From Bacteroidia bacterium (GTDB lineage Bacteria > Bacteroidota > Bacteroidia > B-17B0 > Aurantibacillaceae), in NCBI GenBank assembly GCA_014378485.1, contig JACMNO010000092.1:82011-146010 (forward strand): a stretch of 64,000 nucleotides of DNA. The letters are read 5' to 3'. Position numbers and translations under genes: made by a program. Below are positions 16,813 through 25,568 of this stretch, piece after piece. Position 1 is the stretch's first letter. Every line of letters starts with the position of its first letter. The notes beneath the pieces are model-generated. The model was not told the DNA's origin. It worked only from the letters and a program-made list of their open reading frames with translations, and did no database searches.

Positions 16813-19383
16813 ATGACATTTTTTAAATATTCAGTTTTATTTTTCCTTGTAGCTGCTTTTAAATTAAGTACGGCGCAGGTTGCCCCGATAGAGCTTAATA
16901 CATCTGAAGCCCTAAATTGGTCTAAACCAAAAGAGTTCACGATCGCCGGAATTGAAGTGGAATGTTCAGAATACACAGATAAAAATATCATCAGGCTTTT
17001 ATCCGGGATTTCATACGGAGATAAAGTTCAAATTCCCGGTGATAAAATTTCTGAAGCGATTAAAAATTTATGGAAGCAAAGTTTATTTGAAGATGTTAAG
17101 ATCTATTTAGTGAAAACCATCGGAACTGACGCTTTCCTCAAAATTGCAGTTGTTGAGAAGCCAAGACTTTCAAAATTCTCTTTTAAAGGTAAAGTTAAAA
17201 AGAATGATGCGGATGAGATTAGAGCTAAGATTCGATTGGTTAGAGAAAAAGTGGTAACCGATTATTCATTGGGTTACATTAAAAATATTGTTCGGGATTT
17301 CTATGTTAACAAAGGATTTTATCATGCAAAGGTTGATATAACGACAGAGGTGGACAAGACTGCTAAAACGCCGCATGTAATCGTTTATATTAATGTGAAT
17401 AAAGGAAAAAAAGTTCGCATTAAAAATTTGAATATCTATGGAAATACTATAGTGGCTGATTGGAAATTACGCCGTAAAATGAGTGACAGTAAACCATTTC
17501 GTTTCTATACATTCTGGAATTCTGGCAAATACCTGGAAGATAATTTAGAAAAGGATATGCCTGCTATTATTGCAAAATATAATAGTAAAGGATACCGTGA
17601 TGCGCGTATCATTAAAGACACTGTTTATTTTGTAAAAAAGAACCGCGTGAATATTGACCTGACAATTGAAGAAGGACACAAATATTATTTCGGAGATATT
17701 AAATGGTTTGGGAATGCCAAATACCGCAGCGGACAGTTAGATACTATTTTGAATATTAAAAAAGGTGAAGTTTTTGATCAGTCTTATCTTGATCAGAAAT
17801 TATTCATGAATCCTACAGGTTACGATATTTCGTCACTTTATATGGATGACGGATATTTATTTTTTAATGTAACTCCGCAGGAAGTTAATGTGCACAATGA
17901 TACAATCGATCTGGATATTCACATGTATGAAGGAAAACAAGCCACGATTAATAAAGTAACTGTCATGGGTAATACTAAAACTAATGATCATGTAATATAC
18001 AGAGAGATTAGAACACGTCCTGGTCAGTTGTTTCGTAGGTCAGATATTATTCGTACACAACGTGAGTTAAGTCAGTTAGGTTATTTTGATCCTGAAAAAT
18101 TAGGAGTAACTCCAACTCCAAACGCTGCGGATGGAACTGTTGATATCGAATATAAAGTTGAAGAAAAACCATCAGATCAGATTGAATTATCAGGTGGCTG
18201 GGGTGGTGGTCGTATTGTTGGAACTTTGGGTTTATCCTTCAATAATTTTTCTATGAAAAACATTTTTAAATCATCTGCATGGAGCCCACTCCCAACAGGT
18301 GATGGACAAAAATTCAGTATCAGGGCGCAAACCAACGGCGTTTACTATCAATCCTATAACTTATCATTTACGGAGCCTTGGTTGGGTGGAAAAAAACCGA
18401 ATTCATTGAGCATATCCGGTTTCTTCTCCATGTTTAATACCTCGGGAGCAAAAAAATATGTTGATAACGCAGAAGGAACCAGGATAATAAATCCTAACAG
18501 AAGTACCATGAAGATCATAGGCGGTTCCGTTGGTTTTGGTAAGCGTTTAAAAAAACCGGATGACTTTTTCTCTGTATATACCGAGGCAAGTTATAATTAT
18601 TATGAATTACAGAATTATCCGTATTTTATTTTAGCGAATGGTTATGCAAATGATTTTAATGCTAAAATTAATATTACACGAAATAGTATAGATGCTCCTA
18701 TATTTCCAAAGAACGGATCCAATTTTTCATTATTAGGTCAGTTTACACCTCCCTATTCTTTATTCAACGGAAAGGATTACGCAAAAGCTACACCCGCAGA
18801 AAAATATAAGTTTATTGAGTATCAAAAATATAAATTTACAGCGGAGTGGTATACCCAATTAACCAACAAAAAAGCCGGAGAAGGAAAAGAAGCCCGCAAC
18901 CTGGTTTTAAGAACAAAAATCGGTTACGGTATATTAGGAATGTATAATAAGAAGGTTGGTGTTTCTCCCTTTGAACGTTATTACATGGGAGGAAGTGGAT
19001 TAAGTGGTTATCAGAATTTCGTGGCCAGGGAAATTATTGCTTTAAGAGGTTATACAGATAATTCATTATCCAGCTCAAGTGGAGATCCTTTATGTGCAAG
19101 ATACACCATGGAATTGCGTTACCCGATTTCCTTAAATCCGCAGGCTACTATATTTATTTTAGGATTTGCTGAAGCCGGAAATACCTGGGCTAGATACAAG
19201 GATTTTAATCCTTTCCAGGTAAAGAGAAGCGCCGGTTTTGGCTTAAGGGTATTCTTACCAATGTTTGGATTGTTAGGATTGGATTATGGTTGGGGCTTTG
19301 ATAATATACCGGGCAACTCCGGTTCCGGTAATGGAAAGGGACAATTCCATTTTACTCTTGGAGCGCAGTTAGGGGAATTGTAG
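16813..19383 (+). CDS. bamA: Outer membrane protein assembly factor BamA
   Basis: An 856-residue Omp85 protein with a signal peptide (residues 1-21), several POTRA repeats (for example IKNLNIYGNTIVADWKLRRKM and INKVTVMGNTKTNDHVIYREI) and a C-terminal beta-barrel. The lid-loop motif appears as ALRGYTDNSL, matching the VRGF/Y motif in position. It inserts beta-barrel proteins into the outer membrane. The very last residues are AQLGEL rather than ending in Phe, which is seen in this phylum. It is followed by two Skp/OmpH genes whose products would deliver its substrates. Confidence 0.93.
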   Translation: MTFFKYSVLFFLVAAFKLSTAQVAPIELNTSEALNWSKPKEFTIAGIEVECSEYTDKNIIRLLSGISYGDKVQIPGDKISEAIKNLWKQSLFEDVKIYLVKTIGTDAFLKIAVVEKPRLSKFSFKGKVKKNDADEIRAKIRLVREKVVTDYSLGYIKNIVRDFYVNKGFYHAKVDITTEVDKTAKTPHVIVYINVNKGKKVRIKNLNIYGNTIVADWKLRRKMSDSKPFRFYTFWNSGKYLEDNLEKDMPAIIAKYNSKGYRDARIIKDTVYFVKKNRVNIDLTIEEGHKYYFGDIKWFGNAKYRSGQLDTILNIKKGEVFDQSYLDQKLFMNPTGYDISSLYMDDGYLFFNVTPQEVNVHNDTIDLDIHMYEGKQATINKVTVMGNTKTNDHVIYREIRTRPGQLFRRSDIIRTQRELSQLGYFDPEKLGVTPTPNAADGTVDIEYKVEEKPSDQIELSGGWGGGRIVGTLGLSFNNFSMKNIFKSSAWSPLPTGDGQKFSIRAQTNGVYYQSYNLSFTEPWLGGKKPNSLSISGFFSMFNTSGAKKYVDNAEGTRIINPNRSTMKIIGGSVGFGKRLKKPDDFFSVYTEASYNYYELQNYPYFILANGYANDFNAKINITRNSIDAPIFPKNGSNFSLLGQFTPPYSLFNGKDYAKATPAEKYKFIEYQKYKFTAEWYTQLTNKKAGEGKEARNLVLRTKIGYGILGMYNKKVGVSPFERYYMGGSGLSGYQNFVAREIIALRGYTDNSLSSSSGDPLCARYTMELRYPISLNPQATIFILGFAEAGNTWARYKDFNPFQVKRSAGFGLRVFLPMFGLLGLDYGWGFDNIPGNSGSGNGKGQFHFTLGAQLGEL

Positions 19384-19456
19384 GCAAAAAATGTTAATTA
19401 CTAAAATAAATGTATCTTGGCACACGTTATGTTAATTCATCAAAAAATTGAATAAT

Positions 19457-19981
19457 ATGAAAAAAATAGTTTTATCAGCATTCATTATACTTCTTACTGC
19501 AACTATTTCCTTTGCTCAGAAAATAGGTTATGTGGATACAGATTATATACTTTCAAATATTCCTGAATACAAAGCAGCACAAGCTGAAATAGATAAAACT
19601 TCAGTTGACTGGCAAAAGGAAATCGAAATTAAATACTCAGAGATCGACAAGCTTTATAAAATTTTCCAGGCAGAATCTGTTTTATTAACCGATGACATGA
19701 AAAAGAAACGCGAAAACGAGATCATTAATAAAGAAAAAGAAGTAAAAGACTTGCAAAAGCAACGTTTTGGTGTTGACGGGGAATTATTCAGTAAAAGAAT
19801 GGAGTTAGTGAAACCCATCCAGGATAAAGTTTACAGCGCCGTAAAGCAAGTTGCAGAGAAGAGCGCTTTAGCTTTTATTTTTGATAAAGCAGGTCAGGTA
19901 TCCCTTCTTTATTCTAACAGTAAATATGATAAAAGCGAAGATGTTTTAACATTGCTCGGATATAATAAATCAAAAAAATAA
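19457..19981 (+). CDS. Periplasmic chaperone, OmpH/Skp family (first of two)
   Basis: A 174-residue protein with a signal peptide ending ISFAQ, the OmpH start KIGYVDTDYILSNIPEYKAAQ, a long Lys/Glu-rich coiled-coil middle and the C-terminal return strand (AEKSALAFIFDKAGQVSLLYS). Skp trimers hold unfolded outer-membrane proteins in the periplasm. The ATG at 19457 is preferred over a TTG at 19448 because it gives a normal Met-Lys-Lys signal peptide. It lies between bamA and a paralogue. Confidence 0.88.
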   Translation: MKKIVLSAFIILLTATISFAQKIGYVDTDYILSNIPEYKAAQAEIDKTSVDWQKEIEIKYSEIDKLYKIFQAESVLLTDDMKKKRENEIINKEKEVKDLQKQRFGVDGELFSKRMELVKPIQDKVYSAVKQVAEKSALAFIFDKAGQVSLLYSNSKYDKSEDVLTLLGYNKSKK

Positions 19982-20000
19982 AATAAACCAATAAAAAACA

Positions 20001-20588
20001 ATGAAAAATTTAGTAAAATCAATTGCAATTGTCGCCTTAACACTTGGGACTATCACAATGGCTCAGGCACAGAAAATCGCTCACATTAGTTTAGATTCTT
20101 TAATTACCACAATGGCTGAAAGCAAAACAGCTCAAGAGGTAGCACAAAAATATTTGAAAGATTTAGAAACTCAGGTTGCCACAATGGATAGTGAACTTCA
20201 GACTAAATATGCGGACTATATGAAAAACAAAGAAACATATTCTGCTTTAGTAGCAAGCACAAAAGAAACTGAATTACAGGATCTGAATAAGCGTATTGAA
20301 GATTTTAAAGCACAAGCTCAACAGGATTATCAACGTAAATATGGTGAATTATCTAAGCCCATTTATGATAAAGCTAAAAAAGCGATAGACCTGGTAGCTA
20401 AAGAAAATAGTTATAAATATGTCTTAGATACAAGCTCTGGAAATATACTTTACTCAGAGGCATCTGATGATATTTTGCAGTTAGTAATGAAGAAATTGGA
20501 CACAATGCCTGCGGCTCAGATTCCAGGCGCTCAGAATGCTCCCAAAACTCCTGGCACAAAACCAGGAACTAAACCTGCCGGCAAATAA
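20001..20588 (+). CDS. Periplasmic chaperone, OmpH/Skp family (second, with Pro/Lys tail)
   Basis: A 195-residue paralogue of the preceding gene, 19 bp downstream. It has a signal peptide ending QAQ, then KIAHISLDSLITTMAESKTAQ, a coiled coil rich in Gln/Lys/Glu and a closing strand (ENSYKYVLDTSSGNILYS). Unlike its neighbour it ends in a low-complexity tail (PKTPGTKPGTKPAGK) that may be flexible or bind the cell wall or outer membrane; this is inference. Both copies form an envelope-biogenesis set with bamA, closed by a strong terminator. Confidence 0.86.
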   Translation: MKNLVKSIAIVALTLGTITMAQAQKIAHISLDSLITTMAESKTAQEVAQKYLKDLETQVATMDSELQTKYADYMKNKETYSALVASTKETELQDLNKRIEDFKAQAQQDYQRKYGELSKPIYDKAKKAIDLVAKENSYKYVLDTSSGNILYSEASDDILQLVMKKLDTMPAAQIPGAQNAPKTPGTKPGTKPAGK

Positions 20589-20615
20589 TCCGGGGATTTT
20601 AATGATAAATTCTTG

Positions 20616-20645
20616 AACCGTCCGCTAATGAGCGGACGGTTTTTT
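20616..20645 (+). terminator. Intrinsic terminator after the second OmpH/Skp gene
   Basis: An 11-bp stem AACCGTCCGCT (20616-20626) / AGCGGACGGTT (20631-20641), a 4-base loop, then a T-run to 20645. Confidence 0.92.
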
Positions 20646-20712
20646 GCTTTTAACGAAGAGATGTTAATAATCATTTTGTTTTAATCAAAAAAAAATCGAT
20701 AAAAATGTCAAC

Positions 20713-20744
20713 TTTGGTTTATTCATAAAATGGATATACTTTAT
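20713..20744 (+). promoter_or_regulatory. Possible promoter of the 20768 gene
   Basis: TTTG at 20713-20716, a 20-bp spacer and TACTTTAT at 20737-20744. The -7 element is imperfect (TTAT in place of TTTG), so the call is weak. Confidence 0.4.
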
Positions 20745-20767
20745 TAAAGCATACAAAAAATCGAATT

Positions 20768-22897
20768 ATGAGAAAACTTAACTTTTTACTATTAGTCTTT
20801 ATTTTTGTTACTGGCTTTCTTACGGCTCAAAACAAAGATGTAAAAGAAGAAGCCGCCTATTATTTCGATTCAAAAGACTATAAAAAATCTTATGAACTTT
20901 ATGATAAATTATATACCCAGGTACCTAAAAATTTTGAATATAAGTTCCGCTTAGGGTATTCATCATTGTTTTACCCTGAGAAAAAAGCAAGAGCAATAGA
21001 AATTTTTGAGGATATTAAAAGAACTGATAAATCTCCGGATGTTGATTATTATTTAGCAAAATCATACCATGTTAATTATCGTTTTGATGAAGCAATAACA
21101 TCTTACGAAGCTTTTATAGTTGCTAAGGGAAATAAAATAGCCGAAGAGGATTTACCGTTTATGGAAGATGCTAAACTTGGAATAGCAAATTGTAATAATG
21201 GAAAAGAGCTTATTGCAAAGAAAATAGTGGCTGATATTAAAAACATTGGGGCTCCAATTAATACAGATGAATTAGAGGGAGTGCCGGTTATCTCAGCAGA
21301 TGAATCAATCATGATTTACACCTATGTTGGTAAGCAAAGTACAGGTGGTTTACTGAATGACTTTTTAAAGCCTGATAAAGAAGAAGGAGTTTATCATGAA
21401 GACATATTTATCAGTACGCGCAATGATTCTACCTGGAACCAGCCCGTGGGTATTTCTTCTTTAAATACTAACGCTAATGACGCGGCGGTCGCTTTATCTC
21501 CGGATGGGCAAACGTTGTTTTCGTTTGTGAGTGATGTGAAAAATCCTGGTGATCTTTATTTCAGTTCTTTATCGGGTTCAGAATGGAGTAAACCAGAAAA
21601 ATTAAATCCGAATATAAACTCTGAATTCTGGGAAGGAAGCTGTTCCATTACTGCTGATGGCAGATATTTGTATTTCGCGTCAGAACGTCCGGGTGGCCTA
21701 GGCGGAAGAGACTTGTATTTATCAGAAAAAATAAATGGCGAGTGGGGGCCCGCTGTAAATTTAGGACCATCCATTAATACACAATATAATGAGGATGCGC
21801 CTTTTATCCATCCGGATGGGATTACCATGTTCTTTAGTTCTGAAGGTCATAAAAGTATTGGGGGTTATGATATAATGTATTCCATAAAAAAAGAAAATAG
21901 TTGGATCGACCCTTTAAGCATGGGTATTCCCCTGAATACGACAGAAGATGACCGCTATTATGTTATTAATGCAAAAGGTGATGTTGGCTATTTCTCATCA
22001 AACCGCGGTGGGACAGGCGGTAAAGGTCAGCAGGATATTTATATGGTAACGCCCGGTATTCTTGGCGAGAAGCCTATCCTGGCTTTATTGAAGGGAAGCG
22101 TTTATGTTAATGATAAACCTTCCGAGGCTAGGATCGAAGTTATTAAAAAAGAAACAAATACGGTAATCGGCCCATATTATGCAAACTCAAAATCAGGAAA
22201 ATATCTGATGGCTATTTCTCCCGGTAGTGGTTATATTGTGAAGATTATAGTGGAAGGCATGGAACCGATTGAAGAAGAAATTGATGTTGAAAAACTTCAG
22301 AAATTTGTAGAGATCAAAAAAGATTTCTATTTATATACTTCCGGATTCGAAAGTAAAAAAAATCAGATTTCTGTTAAAACAATTTTGGATAGTTTATTAA
22401 ATACCGGTACCAATGCAGAAACATTTAAAAACGATGCTAACATAAATAACATTGTAGATGCAAATGTAAAAGCGGCAGACCCTGTTAATACGGCAACTCT
22501 GGCACCATGTAACGGAGGAGTAACACCTGATTTTTCTGAGATCAAGGGCAAATCACTAAACGATGCAGCTGTGTATAAAAAGTTAATGGACATCGGCGGA
22601 ACTATGTGTGCCGAAGGTTTGGTATTTAAAGTTCAGATAGCGGCTTATAAAAACCCTGAAAATTATAAATACGGTCATTTAAAACAATTCGGTGCACCTG
22701 AAATTGTAAACTATCCTGATGGAATAACGCGATTTACCCAACTGAGTTTTTCTACTTTAAACGAAGCTGAAAAGGCCCGTCAAAAAATTATAGGAAAAGG
22801 CCAAAAAGACGCATGGATAACAGCTTTTATTGATGGAAAAAGGTTTACACTGGAAGAGCTGATTATGGTTAATTTTGCAGGAAAAGCCATCAACTAG
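20768..22897 (+). CDS. TPR / PD40 propeller / SPOR-like envelope protein (PorE-like layout)
   Basis: A 709-residue exported protein (signal peptide ending FLTAQ). Domains in order: TPR-like helices (residues 25-150), WD40-like PD40 repeats (SPDGQTLFSFVSD, TADGRYLYFASERPGG, HPDGITMFFSS, ISPGSG, around 180-420), a carboxypeptidase-regulatory-like or Ig-like strand domain (ALLKGSVYVNDKPSEARIEVI), a spacer, and a C-terminal SPOR-like segment (VFKVQIAAYKNPENYKYGHL). The TPR-PD40-regulatory order is that of PorE, a type IX secretion peptidoglycan-associated protein, but the OmpA-like domain is replaced by the SPOR-like segment, which also binds peptidoglycan in other proteins. A role in secretion is inferred from layout. 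Confidence 0.75.
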   Translation: MRKLNFLLLVFIFVTGFLTAQNKDVKEEAAYYFDSKDYKKSYELYDKLYTQVPKNFEYKFRLGYSSLFYPEKKARAIEIFEDIKRTDKSPDVDYYLAKSYHVNYRFDEAITSYEAFIVAKGNKIAEEDLPFMEDAKLGIANCNNGKELIAKKIVADIKNIGAPINTDELEGVPVISADESIMIYTYVGKQSTGGLLNDFLKPDKEEGVYHEDIFISTRNDSTWNQPVGISSLNTNANDAAVALSPDGQTLFSFVSDVKNPGDLYFSSLSGSEWSKPEKLNPNINSEFWEGSCSITADGRYLYFASERPGGLGGRDLYLSEKINGEWGPAVNLGPSINTQYNEDAPFIHPDGITMFFSSEGHKSIGGYDIMYSIKKENSWIDPLSMGIPLNTTEDDRYYVINAKGDVGYFSSNRGGTGGKGQQDIYMVTPGILGEKPILALLKGSVYVNDKPSEARIEVIKKETNTVIGPYYANSKSGKYLMAISPGSGYIVKIIVEGMEPIEEEIDVEKLQKFVEIKKDFYLYTSGFESKKNQISVKTILDSLLNTGTNAETFKNDANINNIVDANVKAADPVNTATLAPCNGGVTPDFSEIKGKSLNDAAVYKKLMDIGGTMCAEGLVFKVQIAAYKNPENYKYGHLKQFGAPEIVNYPDGITRFTQLSFSTLNEAEKARQKIIGKGQKDAWITAFIDGKRFTLEELIMVNFAGKAIN

Positions 22898-22921
22898 TCT
22901 TACTAATTTGTATTAATTATT

Positions 22922-22951
22922 AAAGGCGCTTACATCAAGCGCCTTTTTTTT
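22922..22951 (+). terminator. Intrinsic terminator
   Basis: A 10-bp stem AAAGGCGCTT (22922-22931) / AAGCGCCTTT (22937-22946) with T-run to 22951. It ends the TPR/PD40 gene transcript. Confidence 0.9.
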
Positions 22952-23035
22952 GCAATAAATGTTAATGCTTGCACTTTAAGAGTTAATGAAATTTAAAATG
23001 GAGGAAATCTATAGCCTCTTTCTTTACATATGAAT

Positions 23036-23043
23036 TAACTTTG
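23036..23043 (+). promoter_or_regulatory. Predicted -7 promoter element before the 23069 gene
   Basis: TAACTTTG matches TAnnTTTG exactly. No clear TTTG is seen 19-21 bp upstream. If real, transcription starts after 23045, which excludes the in-frame start at 23045 and favours ATG 23069. Confidence 0.5.
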
Positions 23044-23068
23044 TATGTGTAATTTTAATTTGGAACTA

Positions 23069-23254
23069 ATGAGTGGAATAAACTGGGATGATATAGAAGC
23101 TTTGGAAACTATCGCTAATCAATGCATCTATAAAGGAAAAGAAGTAGGTCAGGCAAGAGCCGCATTAAAAGCAATTTATGGCTATAATGTAATTTATTCT
23201 GATGAATTGGATGACAAGTGCAATGAAACTAAAAAAGAGGACACTGAAAAATGA
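23069..23254 (+). CDS. Small acidic protein of unknown function
   Basis: A 61-residue soluble protein without signal peptide or membrane helix. It begins MSGINWDDIEALETIANQ, has a middle KGKEVGQARAALKAIYGYNV and ends in a charged tail (NETKKEDTEK). An upstream in-frame ATG at 23045 would give 8 more residues but lies at the expected transcription start. The N-terminal acidic half and basic middle suggest a small protein-protein module, but I recognise no family. It stands alone between two terminators. Confidence 0.55.
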   Translation: MSGINWDDIEALETIANQCIYKGKEVGQARAALKAIYGYNVIYSDELDDKCNETKKEDTEK

Positions 23255-23257
23255 GTT

Positions 23258-23292
23258 CAAAAAAAAGGTGATCCAAATGGAACACCTTTTTT
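23258..23292. terminator. Bidirectional terminator between the 23069 gene and dnaN
   Basis: A-run, then GGTGaTCC (23267-23274), aaat loop, GGAaCACC (23279-23286), then a T-run. It is symmetric, so it can end the convergent transcripts from both sides. Confidence 0.75.
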
Positions 23293-23312
23293 AATTTATT
23301 TAAAATAAAAAA

Positions 23313-24434
23313 TTAGTTATTTAACATCACCGGCATTACCAGCATCAAAACATCTTCAGCAGGGTTTGATTTTTGAGTTGGCACAATAATACCAGCACGG
23401 TTAGGCGCGCTCATTTCAATGGTGATCTCATCGCTTTCTAAATTTGTTAGCATCTCCAATACAAATTTAGAGTTAAATCCAATTTCCATATCTTCACCAA
23501 CATACGTACACATTAGTGTTTCATGGCCTTCATTCGCGAAGTCTAAATCTTCAGCTGAAATTGTTAACTGGCTTCCTGTAATTTTTAAACGAATTTGATG
23601 TGTTGCTTTATTAGCAAATACACTTACGCGACGTATAGCACCTAAAAACATAGTTCTATCAACCGTCAGTTTGTTTGGGTTTTGCTTCGGAATAACAGCT
23701 TCATAATTGGGATATTTTCCGTCAATCAATCGGCACACTAAATTTATATTTCCAAAACTGAAGTAAGCATTTGTTTTATTGAATTCAACTTTAACAGCGT
23801 CATCAATTCCTGATAATAAATTCTTTAAAACATTCAAAGGTTTTTTAGGCATGATAAAAGAAGCAGAAGCCCCTGCTTTCGCATCATTACGGGTATAACG
23901 CACTAATTTGTGCGCATCAGTTGCCACAAAAATTGAATTTTCATCATTAAACTGACAAAATACTCCGCTCATGACAGGGCGAAGATCATCGTTACCGGTT
24001 GCAAATATTGTTTTATTAATAGCGTTTCCTAATACATCACTTTTTATGATGACAGAAGAAGAAGATTCAACCTTTGGTAATTTAGGATACTCATCACCAT
24101 TATGGCCGGTTAAGGTATAATCCCCTGTTTCTGTCTTTAATTTTGCACTGAATTTTTTTGAATCAATGATGAAAGAAATAGGTTGCTCCGGTAAGTTGCT
24201 TAATGCTTCCAGTAAAGTTTTAGCAGGAATAGCAATATTCCCATTTTCAGATGATTCTACTTTGATACTTGTAGTAATGGTGGTTTCCATGTCACTTGCA
24301 AAAAGTGTCAGCATGCCATTGTTAAGATCAAATAAAAAGCAATCTAAAATAGGAATGGTATTACTGGAGTTTAATACTCCGTTTATTGATTTTAAATGCT
24401 TCAATAAAGTGGATGATGATACTACAAAGTTCAT
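23313..24434 (-). CDS. dnaN: DNA polymerase III beta subunit (sliding clamp)
   Basis: A 373-residue clamp with the expected three repeats: N-terminal MNFVVSSSTLLKHLKSINGVLNSS, the middle TIFATGNDDLRPVMSGVFCQF, and C-terminal MCTYVGEDMEIGFNSKFVLEML. The C-terminal LMLVMPVMLNN replaces the common LVMPMRL ending that forms part of the binding pocket. It tethers the replicative polymerase to DNA. It is the last gene of the minus-strand run gldF-gldG-DUF4340-dnaN, with an 88-bp gap from the DUF4340-like gene, so it may also have its own promoter. Confidence 0.95.
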   Translation of the reverse strand: MNFVVSSSTLLKHLKSINGVLNSSNTIPILDCFLFDLNNGMLTLFASDMETTITTSIKVESSENGNIAIPAKTLLEALSNLPEQPISFIIDSKKFSAKLKTETGDYTLTGHNGDEYPKLPKVESSSSVIIKSDVLGNAINKTIFATGNDDLRPVMSGVFCQFNDENSIFVATDAHKLVRYTRNDAKAGASASFIMPKKPLNVLKNLLSGIDDAVKVEFNKTNAYFSFGNINLVCRLIDGKYPNYEAVIPKQNPNKLTVDRTMFLGAIRRVSVFANKATHQIRLKITGSQLTISAEDLDFANEGHETLMCTYVGEDMEIGFNSKFVLEMLTNLESDEITIEMSAPNRAGIIVPTQKSNPAEDVLMLVMPVMLNN

Positions 24435-24522
24435 ATATGGTTATTTTTAATCAACCAAATTTAACCATATGAAATCGGGAACAGTCGTGAAATGACAGGT
24501 ATTTATAAACTACTTTTTAACA

Positions 24523-25548
24523 TTATTTTCTTGGCAAAAAGTATTGGTAAGTCTGCAAAATTTTACCAAAAACATAAAATTGCGCAACTCCGTAATCCTT
24601 ACCGTTGTTGTATCTTACAAATAATCTGTCTGGATCGTATTTGTAGTTGATGCCATATTCCTGATTTTTTTCGGCTATCGCATCTTTATGGAAGAATTCG
24701 CAGATATTACTTCCATTGTTTCTGTCTGTGATAGTTAGTGTTGCAAAAGGTAAACCGGATTTTGATAAGGAATCAACCAGTATGTCTTTTTTGTCTAAAA
24801 CAATTTCGCAATTTACATTTTGAAAATAAGCGATGTATTGTTTCATTTTATCTTCTTCAAACGGAATGAATTTACCTTTGATTGTTTTCAGTCCAAATCG
24901 CTGCATGCTGAAAAGGTCAATCACAAATGAGGAATCCGGAACTTCATGCAATTCCATTTTGATTTGTTTAATTTGGGGCGGTCGGTAATTGATTATCAAC
25001 CGGTCTCTCCAATCAATGTCATCAGTCACATAACGTGTTGATAGAAATCCGTCAAAACCGGGAATATGAGTAATAAAAGGTTCTTCATAGTTTTCACCTG
25101 TTTTTAAATTCGTGAGGATCATATACGTTCCTGTATTATCCTGTGTGGCATGACCCACATAATATTGTTTTACTTTTTCTCCCTTACTGTAAATTTCAAT
25201 TTTAGTGGATTTAGCCGCCATAATCTTGATCACAGAATTTCTTCCGTTTTTCGAAACAGGAGATTTTACTTCTACGGATCGTATAGTGTATAATAATAAT
25301 TCTATCACATCGGGCCTTACGTGAAACTTCCCATTTAAAATCCATCCTTCCGGTTTTCTTTCAACTAGGATCTCTCTTCCGTTTTTATCGGCTAAAAATA
25401 TTTTGTCAATAGCAGCAGTGTCTTTGTATTTAAAATCGCTCGCTTCTTTATCGATCGTTGAGGTTTTGTTTTTATTTTTATAAATGTAAATAGAAAGTGC
25501 AGCCAGCGCAATTAGTATCGAAAGAATAAGAATGGTTGATTTTTTCAT
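24523..25548 (-). CDS. DUF4340-like membrane-anchored protein
   Basis: A 341-residue protein with one N-terminal membrane anchor (ILILSILIALAALSIYIYKNK, residues 5-25) and a soluble domain rich in beta strands (IDKIFLADKNGREILVERKPEGWILNG, a repeated DUF4340 pattern). It follows gldG by 20 bp. DUF4340 proteins commonly accompany ABC-2 type gliding/efflux systems (GldF-GldG and the similar UhpA-type clusters) and are thought to act on the periplasmic side. A direct role in motility is not shown by the sequence. Confidence 0.75.
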   Translation of the reverse strand: MKKSTILILSILIALAALSIYIYKNKNKTSTIDKEASDFKYKDTAAIDKIFLADKNGREILVERKPEGWILNGKFHVRPDVIELLLYTIRSVEVKSPVSKNGRNSVIKIMAAKSTKIEIYSKGEKVKQYYVGHATQDNTGTYMILTNLKTGENYEEPFITHIPGFDGFLSTRYVTDDIDWRDRLIINYRPPQIKQIKMELHEVPDSSFVIDLFSMQRFGLKTIKGKFIPFEEDKMKQYIAYFQNVNCEIVLDKKDILVDSLSKSGLPFATLTITDRNNGSNICEFFHKDAIAEKNQEYGINYKYDPDRLFVRYNNGKDYGVAQFYVFGKILQTYQYFLPRK

Positions 25549-25568
25549 AATGATCTGATGTGTAAAAA

